From positions 5,693 to 69,692 of the forward strand of contig CAYMQB010000011.1 of the NCBI GenBank assembly GCA_964392665.1: a DNA stretch of 64,000 nucleotides, written 5' to 3'. Made by a program: the position numbers and the translations under genes. Positions 51,814 to 59,719 of this stretch are shown in pieces. How positions within the stretch are numbered: the stretch's first letter is position 1; each line of letters starts with the position of its first letter. The DNA is from CAYMQB01 sp964392665. Lineage in GTDB: Bacteria; Hydrothermota; E44-bin80. Below the pieces are notes generated by a model, which saw nothing but the letters and a program-made list of their open reading frames with translations, was not told where the DNA came from and ran no database searches.

Positions 51814-51925
51814 GTCATTGCGAATTTTTGTTCATAATTTCTACCGAAGCAATCTCGCTGTTAACTATTTCAAGTTTCATTACTTAAATATGAGATTGCC
51901 ACGTCACTTCGCTCCTCGCAATGAC
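51814..51925. repeat. 112-bp GTCATTGCGA...TCGCAATGAC miniature element
   Basis: Perfect 10-bp terminal inverted repeats bound a non-coding core that shares atatgagattgccacg with the element at 21869-22026. It sits in the 51619-51989 spacer, which otherwise contains only the lipoprotein promoter. Confidence 0.7.
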
Positions 51926-51989
51926 AAACTTTCAGGCTAAATATAAAAATGGGAGTTAAGCAGATAAGCATTTATAATTAATTGATGGT

Positions 51990-52691
51990 TCAAAGGTTTT
52001 TTAATCCTTTGAGCTCTTCCTCCGTTAGTTTCCTGAAGTGTCCCTTTTCTACGCCTTCTAATGTTAGAAATGCGTATTTGATTCTCTTGATTTCTATTGC
52101 TCGATATCCCAGTTTTCCGAACATCCTTTTTATCTCCCTTTTCTTGCCTTCGGCAAGGGTGAGTTCGACTTGATTGCTTTCTTTTTGCTTCAGTGATTTT
52201 GCTTTAAGAATTTCCCCTTCGTCTTCGATACCGGTGAGGAGTGCTGTTTTGTCTGTTTTCTTGAATGGTTCATTGAGAGTGACCAGGTATGTTTTTTCTA
52301 TATTGTTGCGCGGGTGCATAAGCTTATTTGCAAGTTGCCCATCATCGGTTAGGATGAGAAGCCCAGTTGTATCCTTGTCGAGTCTACCCACAGGGAAGAG
52401 ACGTTCTTTTTTAAGATGTTGTGGAAGCAGGTTAAGAACAGTTTTTCTTCCCATCTCGTCTTTTGTCGTTGTGATGTATCCTGAGGGTTTATTGAGTAGG
52501 ATATAGGTGTTTTTCTCCTTCAATTTCAATATTTTACCCTTGTATTCTATAACATCCTTTTCGGGAACAATTCTTACTCCGAGTAAGTTTACTACTTTCC
52601 CGTTTATTTTTATTTTCCCCAGAGAGATGAGTATATCTGCCTTGCGTCTGGAGCATAAACCTGTTTTTGCAATGAAACTATTGAGTCGCAT
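51990..52691 (-). CDS. RsuA/RluB-family pseudouridine synthase
   Basis: The 233-residue protein has an S4 domain (NSFIAKTGLCSRRKADILIS) and the catalytic block FPVGRLDKDTTGLLILTDDG with the nucleophilic Asp in GRLDKDT, followed by VELTLAEGKKREIKRMFGKL. It modifies uridines in 16S or 23S rRNA; RluB is the likeliest type because it has the full S4 domain and the usual length. No neighbouring partner is evident. Confidence 0.92.
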   Translation of the reverse strand: MRLNSFIAKTGLCSRRKADILISLGKIKINGKVVNLLGVRIVPEKDVIEYKGKILKLKEKNTYILLNKPSGYITTTKDEMGRKTVLNLLPQHLKKERLFPVGRLDKDTTGLLILTDDGQLANKLMHPRNNIEKTYLVTLNEPFKKTDKTALLTGIEDEGEILKAKSLKQKESNQVELTLAEGKKREIKRMFGKLGYRAIEIKRIKYAFLTLEGVEKGHFRKLTEEELKGLKNL

Positions 52692-52789
52692 ATTTCACAT
52701 CAGTTATTGAGGGACTACGTTTAGAGCGTTCTGAAGACTTGTTCGAATAGTTTATTCCGTAACTAAGTAATTTAGTAACTAGGAATTAG

Positions 52790-53050
52790 TAATTGGTTAT
52801 TCGTCATTGGTCATTGGTCTCAGTTATTGGTCATCAGTTATCCGTCATTAGTCAATGGTTATTTGCCTTCGGCGTATATTCGCTTTGCTGTCTATTTACT
52901 CCGTGTTATTTGTTGTAAGCAATAAATACACTACAAATATACAACTAAATACACTATGAATACACACGCCTTTTGTAATCAATTTCTAATTTCGTCTTTC
53001 ATGTTCTCTGGTCTTCGGTCTTATGTCTTAAGTCTGATGTCTCATGTCTT
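52790..53050. repeat. dispersed 190-bp repeat, copy B (inverted)
   Basis: Reading the reverse complement, 52997 to about 52800 is almost identical to 47062-47246, and the outer flanks also share words (gacatgagacatcagac, agaccgaagacc). It fills most of the 52692-53112 spacer; the remainder is low-complexity sequence of the same kind. Confidence 0.8.
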
Positions 53051-53112
53051 TGTTCTCTTCACTTTTGACTTTTCTTTATCCTTCATCCTTGCAGTTTCTC
53101 CGATCCTCTATC

Positions 53113-53793
53113 TCAACGTTTCCCCGGTTCTCTCTTCTGCTTTTTTATCAGTCCTCTCACTATGCAGAGGGGTGTCATTTCTTTGCCCTGCCCCATAGGG
53201 TTTATCTTCATTATTTCCTGAAGTTTTTTTACAGGTATTGCACCGGAATTACCTACGACCCAGGAGCCGCCTATGTCGTTTATGTCCATAACGGCGAATT
53301 CCGTTTGAAAATGTTTTTTAAGTTTTTGTGCAACAGAATCGGGTTTTTTTGGACCAAGAATAACACACCTGTTAAAAGGTTCTACAGGTGTTGTGTGTGC
53401 TGCGTCGATCATTGCTGCTTGTTTTCCTGCAATTCTGTAAAAGATACCGTGCACGCCGAACGGCTTTGTAACTGCCGAAAAGATGGCAGCGATAAGAATT
53501 CTTAAGACTCCTGATTCGTTTATAGCACACTGCATACTCTCCGGACTTCTGAGTCCCACACCATACGGGACTTTTGCTACGAATCTCCAGAGTATCTTTG
53601 CAATGAATCCGAGCTCTATTTTGTCCTCTGGTATTGCTCTTGCCTGGGTTATGGCAAGTGCACTTTCTGCAATAACGACTATGTCATCTTTCTGCAAGAA
53701 GGTTTTTGCATAAATTTCAATAATATCTTCAATGTCGTCATTTTCGGTTAAAAGTTTGGTTTTGACAGGCATGAGCGATATTTCAGTCTTCAT
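53113..53793 (-). CDS. CofE-like (coenzyme F420-0:L-glutamate ligase family) protein
   Basis: The 226-residue protein has DIVVIAESALAITQARAIPE, the nucleotide- and metal-binding start of the CofE fold, then PYGVGLRSPESMQCAINESG, and NPMGQGKEMTPLCIVRGL near the C-terminus. No other F420 genes are present, so a role in F420 tailing is doubtful; related proteins may glutamylate other substrates. The start at 53793 overlaps the scpB stop. Confidence 0.7.
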   Translation of the reverse strand: MKTEISLMPVKTKLLTENDDIEDIIEIYAKTFLQKDDIVVIAESALAITQARAIPEDKIELGFIAKILWRFVAKVPYGVGLRSPESMQCAINESGVLRILIAAIFSAVTKPFGVHGIFYRIAGKQAAMIDAAHTTPVEPFNRCVILGPKKPDSVAQKLKKHFQTEFAVMDINDIGGSWVVGNSGAIPVKKLQEIMKINPMGQGKEMTPLCIVRGLIKKQKREPGKR

Positions 53794-54382
53794 TATTTTC
53801 AATGCTTATATTGCTTTCATCCACAGCACCTTCCGCGGTTTCCTCTTTCTTTGTATCAAATTCCTTGCCGAATTTGTCATAAAGGTTTTTTAGTTCCTTT
53901 TTGTCAGAGATATGAAAGTATTTCATAAACTCCGGCGTTGTTGAGTATACAAGCGGTCTACCCGGGGAGTGCAATCTGCCTGTTATCTTCAACAGTTCGA
54001 TATCGACAAGATGCTTTATTACGCCCTCACTTGATATACCTCTTACCGATTCTATCTCAGGCTTTGTGACAGGTTGGAAAACCGCAACTATTGCGAGAAC
54101 CTCAAGAGCTGCTCTCGAGATGTTATATTTGGTTTCCTGATCCTTGAGTTTTACCAGAAGATAATTATATTCTGGTTTTGTGAATATCTGGTAACCATCC
54201 TGGAGGTTTTCGACAAACAATCCCTTATCTGAAACATAATCTTTCTGCAGTTGACCGATAGCTTGTGTTATAAGATTTTCATCATCGACTCCTAAGATAC
54301 GTTTTAATGTGACAATCTTTACGGGTTCGGAGGACGCAAAAAGAATGACTTCTATCTTTGTCTTCAATTCTTGTAATTCCAT
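53783..54382 (-). CDS. scpB: segregation and condensation protein B
   Basis: The 199-residue protein has two winged-helix domains: LKTKIEVILFASSEPVKIVT at the start and ALEVLAIVAVFQPVTKPEIE with SVRGISSEGVIKHLVDIELL, the ScpB hallmark, then GRPLVYSTTPEFMKYF. It forms the condensin complex with Smc and ScpA; neither is in the window. The acidic C-terminal tail is dispensable in relatives. It lies 2 nt downstream of dprA. Confidence 0.93.
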   Translation of the reverse strand: MELQELKTKIEVILFASSEPVKIVTLKRILGVDDENLITQAIGQLQKDYVSDKGLFVENLQDGYQIFTKPEYNYLLVKLKDQETKYNISRAALEVLAIVAVFQPVTKPEIESVRGISSEGVIKHLVDIELLKITGRLHSPGRPLVYSTTPEFMKYFHISDKKELKNLYDKFGKEFDTKKEETAEGAVDESNISIENNED

Positions 54383-54384
54383 AA

Positions 54385-55476
54385 TTAAATCCCTTTCCTC
54401 GCAAATCTTTTTCCAGGCAATTGTTTGACTAAACCCTTGATCTCAAGGGACATTAGTATGCTCGATATTTTCGAGGAAGGAAGTTTTAGTTCTTCGATTA
54501 TGTTATCGATCATAATAGGTGTTTCATTGAGTTTGTCAAATATCACTTTTTCACCGGCAGTGAGCTCAATTTCTTCGGTTATCGGCGGGGGTTCGAAATC
54601 CTTTCTTTTCAAGTAAGGAAACTCGGTTATGATATCGTCGGTATCTATTATAAGTTTTGCACCTTTCTGGATGAGTTTATTTGTTCCCACACTCGTCATA
54701 CTTCGCGCATCTCCGGGAACAGCAAAGACCTCTTTGCCTTGCTCCAATGCCCACTTCACGGTTGTGAATGTTCCACTCTTCAGTGTTGCTTCTATGACTA
54801 CTATTCCAATCGACATACCACTGATAAGTCTATTTCTCTGGGGAAAATTTATACCCAGCGGTTTTGTGCCAAGAGGAAATTCAGAGACAACTGCTCCATT
54901 TTTTATTATTCTTCTCAGGAGATACTTGTTTTCCTTAGGATATATTATGTCAATCCCCGAACCCAAAAATGCTATAGTTCTTGCACCTTCTTCAAGAGCT
55001 GTCTGATGTGCGACAGTATCTATTCCCCGCGCCATACCACTAACAATAGTAAATCCCATTTGCGCAAGCGAACGGGAGAATTTTGCTGCCATTTGTTTTC
55101 CATAGTAGCTTGCCTTTCTTGAACCTACGATAGAGATCGAAAGCTGGTCATCCCTGGAAAAACTACCTTTCAAATATAGTATGGCTGGAGGATTTGGAAT
55201 ATCTTTTAAGGCATTTGGATAGTCCTGATCTAAAATCGTAATAACACTGATATTGTGGTCTTCGAGAGTTTTCTTGTAGCTACTCAAATCGATTTTTGAA
55301 GTTCTAATAAGTTTGTAAAACTCCTGGAAATCGGGGATGGTTTCGAGAAATTCCTTTTCTGGTTTTTCGTAGATAAGGAATGGGTCCTTTAGAGTCTTCA
55401 TTAGCGTTCTTAAAGGTTTTGCTCCAATGCCGTCAATAAGGCTAATCTTAATCCACTCTATTGTCCGTTCATCCAT
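54385..55476 (-). CDS. dprA: DNA-processing protein DprA
   Basis: The 363-residue protein has a short N-terminal helical domain, then the Rossmann core: LSISIVGSRKASYYGKQMA, GFTIVSGMARGIDTVAHQTA, IAFLGSGIDIIYPKEN and FPQRNRLISGMSIGIVVIEA. A C-terminal winged helix follows. DprA loads RecA on incoming single-stranded DNA. GAAGG lies 8 nt before the ATG at 55476, which overlaps the stop of the HEAT gene by about 1 nt. Confidence 0.94.
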   Translation of the reverse strand: MDERTIEWIKISLIDGIGAKPLRTLMKTLKDPFLIYEKPEKEFLETIPDFQEFYKLIRTSKIDLSSYKKTLEDHNISVITILDQDYPNALKDIPNPPAILYLKGSFSRDDQLSISIVGSRKASYYGKQMAAKFSRSLAQMGFTIVSGMARGIDTVAHQTALEEGARTIAFLGSGIDIIYPKENKYLLRRIIKNGAVVSEFPLGTKPLGINFPQRNRLISGMSIGIVVIEATLKSGTFTTVKWALEQGKEVFAVPGDARSMTSVGTNKLIQKGAKLIIDTDDIITEFPYLKRKDFEPPPITEEIELTAGEKVIFDKLNETPIMIDNIIEELKLPSSKISSILMSLEIKGLVKQLPGKRFARKGI

Positions 55477-55477
55477 A

Positions 55478-56008
55478 CTATGCACCTTCGTCCAATATAT
55501 CTTTGTAAAGGTCTGTATCGATTTTTTTAAGTTTTTCGAGAATAAACTCCTGAAAGTCTGCATCTTTCTTCGAAAGATATAATTCCACGAATTTCAGTCT
55601 ATTTTTGTTTACGATAGAGATAACTGATTCTTCGGCTGCAATTCTCACCTGCTGGCTTTCATCTTCCAGGAATGAGAGTAATGGGTCAAGGCAATCGATT
55701 TCACCAATATGACCAAGAGTTTTGCAGACCGCTGCCCGCACAAACCAAATGCCTTGCTCTGCCTCGACTAATAATGGTTCGATTATGGGTTTTCCAGATT
55801 TAGCAAGAATTTCGGAAACATATTTCCTTAAGTGCCAGCTTTCATTAGATAGGAGTTTTATGAGCTCTTTTTCAGCCTGTTTCCCTTTTCTTTCGATGAG
55901 TGTATTAACTGCTCGCAGTTTTTTTCTTATATCGTTGCTTTTTAGGTCTTTCAGTATATTTTCAAGATTGTTTTTTCCGTTTGACACTGTTTCCTCCAGT
56001 TTTTTCAT
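55478..56008 (-). CDS. HEAT-repeat protein
   Basis: The 176-residue helical-repeat protein contains LKSNDIRKKLRAVNTLIERK, ESWHLRKYVSEILAKSGKPI, GIWFVRAAVCKTLGHIGEID and ESQQVRIAAEESVISIVNKN, four HEAT-like units. It is probably a protein-protein adaptor; the partner is unknown. It overlaps the end of obg by 47 nt and dprA follows directly, so it is co-expressed with both. Confidence 0.8.
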   Translation of the reverse strand: MKKLEETVSNGKNNLENILKDLKSNDIRKKLRAVNTLIERKGKQAEKELIKLLSNESWHLRKYVSEILAKSGKPIIEPLLVEAEQGIWFVRAAVCKTLGHIGEIDCLDPLLSFLEDESQQVRIAAEESVISIVNKNRLKFVELYLSKKDADFQEFILEKLKKIDTDLYKDILDEGA

Positions 56009-56960
56009 ATATGCTCTTGATTTCGTTGAGAAGATTCGCTATCCCAGATCCAAGTAGTGCAGATATGAAAAAGGTTTCCTGTTCGAATTTGGGTTTCTGA
56101 ATTTCGCCTGTCATAAGGTCGATTTTGTTCAACGCTATAACCTTTGGGTATTTCAGAAGAACCTGATTGTAAGCTCTCAATTCGTTTATGATAGAAAAAT
56201 AATCATTGACCAATGTTTTTGAAGTGATATCGACAAGTATCAAAAGTACTTTGGTTCTTTCTATGTGTCTTAAAAATTCAAAACCAAGTCCTTTGCCAGT
56301 GGATGCACCTTCTATAACGCCTGGTATATCTGCAAAGGTTAAACGCGTAAAATCCTCGAATTCAACCACACCGAGATTTGGGGAAAGTGTTGTAAAAGGA
56401 TAATTCGCTATCTTTGGAGTTGCACTTGAGATCGATGCAAGGAATGTTGATTTGCCAGCATTAGGATAGCCAACGATTCCAATATCGGCAATGGATTTGA
56501 GTTCCAAAGTTAGTTTCCGTGTAACTCCTTTTTTGCCTTCCGTCGAATACTCGGGTACTCTGTTTCTTGATGTTGCGAAATGAACATTACCCTTACCTCC
56601 TCTACCTCCGCTTACAATTATTTTTTTTTGGTTCGCCTTAATAAGATCATAAATAACTTCGGCACGTTCATCCAATATGGTTGTTCCCGGAGGAACTTTG
56701 ATTATGGCGTCCTTGCCCTTTTTCCCGTGCATTCTTTTCTTCTTTCCATTACCGCCTTTTTCGGCTTTGATAGTTGGAGTATGTCTCAGGTGGTAAAGGT
56801 TGTTAAGGTTAGAGTCAACCTTAAAAATTATGTTACCACCTTTTCCACCATCACCGCCGTCTGGTCCGCCTTTAGGAATGAATTTTTCTCTTCTAAAACT
56901 GACAGCGCCGTTGCCTCCGTTACCAGAAACCACAATCAGGCACACTTTATCGACGAACAT
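55962..56960 (-). CDS. obg: GTPase Obg
   Basis: The 332-residue protein has the glycine-rich Obg fold (SGNGGNGAVSFRREKFIPKG, GPDGGDGGKGGNIIF), then a G domain: G1 GYPNAGKSTFLASIS, G3 FADIPGVIEGASTGKGLGFE and G4 ALNKIDLM. The C-terminal OCT domain is missing, as in many bacteria. Obg is needed for 50S assembly and stress control. It overlaps the aminotransferase gene by 14 nt. Confidence 0.94.
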   Translation of the reverse strand: MFVDKVCLIVVSGNGGNGAVSFRREKFIPKGGPDGGDGGKGGNIIFKVDSNLNNLYHLRHTPTIKAEKGGNGKKKRMHGKKGKDAIIKVPPGTTILDERAEVIYDLIKANQKKIIVSGGRGGKGNVHFATSRNRVPEYSTEGKKGVTRKLTLELKSIADIGIVGYPNAGKSTFLASISSATPKIANYPFTTLSPNLGVVEFEDFTRLTFADIPGVIEGASTGKGLGFEFLRHIERTKVLLILVDITSKTLVNDYFSIINELRAYNQVLLKYPKVIALNKIDLMTGEIQKPKFEQETFFISALLGSGIANLLNEIKSIYEKTGGNSVKRKKQS

Positions 56961-58116
56961 TCAGAATACCATTACTCAGTCTTTTGATACCTTCCGTAAG
57001 GCTTTTTAAAGGTAGCGTATAGGAAAGTCTCAAGCTTTTGTCGTCTCCGAATGCGGATCCAGGCACAAGTGCGATTTGATATTCGTCCAATAGATATTCA
57101 GCCATCTCGACGGAGTTTCTAATTTTTGCATTGTAGAACTTACTGACATTGAAGAATACGTAGAACGCTCCTTCAGGTTTTGGGAACGTCAAACCATCGA
57201 TTTTAGTTAGAAGTTCAACAACCATTTTCCTTCTTTTGTCGAATTCCCGACGCATGTCTTTTGGAAATTGAGCACCTTCCTCAAGTGCTGACAATGCAGC
57301 GTATTGAGAAATGGAAGATGCGCAGGAAGTAGAATGTGCCTGTAGTTTTGTCGCTCTTTCGATTATTTCTTTAGATGCGATAGTATAACCGATTCTCCAT
57401 CCTGTCATAGAAAATGTTTTTGAAACACCGTTAATGGCTATAATCCTATTTATGGGGGAATCAAGCATTGTTCTATGCTCAGTATCCGTATAGATCAATT
57501 CATCATATATTTCATCAGAAATGCAGTAGATGCCTTTTTTATTTACAATTTTTGATATTTCGCTCTTAACACTCTCAGGATATATAACCCCTGTAGGATT
57601 GTTGGGAGAGTTCAAAATGAGAAGTTTGGTTTTATCTGTGATTGCCGCATCGAACGCATCGGGTGAAAGGATATAATCGGTAGTTGAAGTATCAATAAAA
57701 ACGGGTTTTGCAAGAGCGAGTTTTACTATCTCAGGATAACTAACCCAGTAGGGTGACGGTATTATGACTTCATCTTCGGGATTACACAGTGTCTGCACGA
57801 TGTTGAAAATGGAATGTTTTGCACCAGAGGATACAAGGATAGAATTTATGGGAATGTCGACACCGAATTTTTTTTCATACCTTTTTGCAACTGCCTGCTT
57901 TAACGGTTTTATTCCGGAAACAGTTGTGTACTTTGTGTATCCCGAGTCAATCGCAATCTTTGCTTTTGTTTTAACAATTTCGGGTGTATCAAGGTCCGGT
58001 TCTCCTGCCGACATATTTATGATATTTTTGCCCTCTGACATGAGAAGTTTTGCCTTTGAGTTTATCTTTAAAGTTAAAGATGGTGAAACATTTTCCACTC
58101 TGTCAGCGAATTTCAT
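56947..58116 (-). CDS. class I aminotransferase (aspartate aminotransferase-like)
   Basis: The 389-residue PLP enzyme has NMSAGEPDLDTPEIVKTKAK, LLILNSPNNPTGVIYPES, the Schiff-base lysine in NGVSKTFSMTGWRIGYTIAS, and a substrate-binding Arg near LRLSYTLPLKS. It resembles the AspC subgroup Ib enzymes of thermophiles and low-GC bacteria. It probably transfers amino groups between aspartate and 2-oxoglutarate. The start and the coaD stop abut. Confidence 0.92.
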   Translation of the reverse strand: MKFADRVENVSPSLTLKINSKAKLLMSEGKNIINMSAGEPDLDTPEIVKTKAKIAIDSGYTKYTTVSGIKPLKQAVAKRYEKKFGVDIPINSILVSSGAKHSIFNIVQTLCNPEDEVIIPSPYWVSYPEIVKLALAKPVFIDTSTTDYILSPDAFDAAITDKTKLLILNSPNNPTGVIYPESVKSEISKIVNKKGIYCISDEIYDELIYTDTEHRTMLDSPINRIIAINGVSKTFSMTGWRIGYTIASKEIIERATKLQAHSTSCASSISQYAALSALEEGAQFPKDMRREFDKRRKMVVELLTKIDGLTFPKPEGAFYVFFNVSKFYNAKIRNSVEMAEYLLDEYQIALVPGSAFGDDKSLRLSYTLPLKSLTEGIKRLSNGILNVRR

Positions 58117-58604
58117 TATTTATTCTCCTTCCTTAGCTTATGGTCGAGACGCTTTTTGACGACCGCAGGTACGAAAGCAGAAATGTCTCCGCCAACGGAA
58201 ATAATTTCCTTTATTAAACTTGAACTAAGATAGGTAAATGATTCGTGGGGGACGAGGAAAACTGTTTCAACTTCGGGAGATATCTTTCTGTTCATCAGAG
58301 CCATTTGGAATTCATACTCAAAATCTGATATTGCTCTCAAGCCTCGTATGATTACACCTAAATCTTTTTTTCGGGCATAATCTACGAGCAGTCCGTCATA
58401 GGAATCGACACTCACATTCTTGAGTTTTTTCGTTGTTTCTCGTATCATTGTTTTCCGTTCCTTAACGGTAAATAGAGGGTTCTTCTCATTGTGGTGGGCA
58501 ATTAGGATGGTGAGTTTCGCAAATAGTTTAGAAGCTCGTTTTATCACATCCATGTGTCCTTTTGTTATAGGGTCGAATGTCCCGGGATAAACTGCGTTGA
58601 TCAT
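58116..58604 (-). CDS. coaD: phosphopantetheine adenylyltransferase
   Basis: The 162-residue protein has AVYPGTFDPITKGHMDVIKR (the T/H-x-G-H nucleotidyltransferase motif), GLLVDYARKKDLGVIIRGLR and FLVPHESFTYLSSSLIKEII. It makes dephospho-CoA from ATP and 4'-phosphopantetheine. It overlaps rsmD by 4 nt, a very common bacterial pairing. Confidence 0.95.
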   Translation of the reverse strand: MINAVYPGTFDPITKGHMDVIKRASKLFAKLTILIAHHNEKNPLFTVKERKTMIRETTKKLKNVSVDSYDGLLVDYARKKDLGVIIRGLRAISDFEYEFQMALMNRKISPEVETVFLVPHESFTYLSSSLIKEIISVGGDISAFVPAVVKKRLDHKLRKENK

Positions 58605-59137
58605 TGTTTTTCCCTTTCAAAGAATGAGAGGAGAGTATCTCCTATCTTGATAACTCTGTCCGGTTTTAATTCCGATTTTTCTCTCAAAGAGTGCTGCAGT
58701 ACAAAGCAACCATGTTCTGTTAGCAGCTCAAGTTCGATCAAATCGAATAGTTTTTTAACCATTCCCTTCTCATAAGGTGGATCTGCAAAAATCGTATTGA
58801 AGAATATATCTTTTTTTCTGAAGAGATGAAGCAGGTTCTTATTCACCTCTTTCTGGAGAACAGTGCCCTTTTGCTCAAAAGCTGTTGCTCTCAGATTTTC
58901 CTTGATGATATTACAGAGTCCGGATGATTTCTCAACGAAATAGGCAAACGAGGCTCCTCTTGAGATAGCCTCTATACCGATGTTACCCGTACCTGCAAAC
59001 AGATCGAGAAAATTGGTTTCCTTGATATCTCCCAGTAGGTTAAATAGTGTCTCCTTGATTCTATCGCTGGTTGGTCTGACACTACTTGCGGAAGATATCA
59101 GTTTTTTCTTTTTTGCAATTCCACCAATAATTCTCAT
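58601..59137 (-). CDS. rsmD: 16S rRNA m2G966 methyltransferase RsmD
   Basis: The 178-residue methyltransferase has MRIIGGIAKKKKL, VRPTSDRIKETLFNLLGDIK, the SAM motif FLDLFAGTGNIGIEAISRGA and the catalytic TIFADPPYEKGMV. It leads the rsmD-coaD-aminotransferase-obg-HEAT-dprA-scpB-CofE-like run. A promoter with a weak -10 box lies at 59195-59223. Confidence 0.95.
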   Translation of the reverse strand: MRIIGGIAKKKKLISSASSVRPTSDRIKETLFNLLGDIKETNFLDLFAGTGNIGIEAISRGASFAYFVEKSSGLCNIIKENLRATAFEQKGTVLQKEVNKNLLHLFRKKDIFFNTIFADPPYEKGMVKKLFDLIELELLTEHGCFVLQHSLREKSELKPDRVIKIGDTLLSFFEREKQ

Positions 59138-59194
59138 CTAAATTCTTTTGTCCATCTGTGTAAACGTATCATAATCAACTAATCAATTATTTTA

Positions 59195-59223
59195 GAGTTA
59201 GCACAATTTTTCACAAATGTCAA
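59195..59223 (-). promoter_or_regulatory. promoter of the rsmD operon
   Basis: Minus-strand TTGACA (59223-59218), a 17-nt spacer and TAACTC (59200-59195). The -10 box is weak, but the -35 box and spacing are as in the other promoters here. Confidence 0.45.
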
Positions 59224-59270
59224 GGAAAAGAAATAATCTACATACTCGTTTTTCTGGACAACTTAGTGCT

Positions 59271-59520
59271 GTCATTCCTGAGCATGGTAGCCGCAAGCTT
59301 TACCCCGTGTAATAGGAAAATGTTTTCACATAATGGTATTACACAGGGTTAGCCTGCGAGTATGTCATTCTGAGTAATCCGTTCCATATTTACCCAGGAA
59401 GAATCTGGTTATCGAGAAACCAGGTTGTAATGAAACAATTTCTATTTTTAGCTTGAACCAGCATTTCGTTCAAAAGTCCCCTCTAAAAAGAGGGGTGTCC
59501 TATACCGTATAGTATAGGAC
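59271..59520. repeat. composite of GTCATTC-type repeats and hairpins
   Basis: GTCATTCCTGAG (59271) and GTCATTCTGAG (59363) begin two fragmentary elements; one continues ccgttccatatttacccagg, resembling 39098-39117. The core near 59300 is the inverse of 21903-21942. CCCCTC...GAGGGG (59478-59495) and the perfect 9-bp hairpin GTCCTATAC...GTATAGGAC (59497-59520) close the block. None has a U-tract. Confidence 0.6.
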
Positions 59521-59544
59521 GGGGTGTGTAATCCAAACAATTTC

Positions 59545-59573
59545 TTGACAAGTACTCAGTTTTTTTGTATTAT
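59545..59573 (+). promoter_or_regulatory. promoter of the helicase gene
   Basis: TTGACA (59545-59550), a 17-nt spacer and TATTAT (59568-59573). Transcription would begin near 59580, giving a 140-nt leader. Confidence 0.72.
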
Positions 59574-59578
59574 GCACC

Positions 59579-59680
59579 CAAGCCTTATGGCTTGATGAAA
59601 GAAGAAAAATTATAGGTTAGAAAGAAGAACTTGCTTGTTCTGGTCAAACCTTCCCATCAGAACTGCTGTATATAGTTCTG
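59579..59680 (+). promoter_or_regulatory. structured 5' leader of the helicase mRNA
   Basis: Two hairpins are visible: CAAGCC-TTAT-GGCTTG (59579-59594), right at the predicted 5' end, and CAGAACT...AGTTCTG (59658-59680) about 40 nt before the ATG. They could stabilise the mRNA or control translation. I do not recognise a riboswitch class. Confidence 0.4.
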
Positions 59681-59719
59681 GTTTAAGAAAGAAGTGCTTG
59701 GTAAAAGGAATAAATAGCT

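Noticed and set aside
59478..59520. Rho-independent terminators at CCCCTC...GAGGGG and GTCCTATAC...GTATAGGAC
   Set aside because: Neither is followed by a run of T on either strand, and the first recurs as part of mobile-type repeats at 39025 and 41118.
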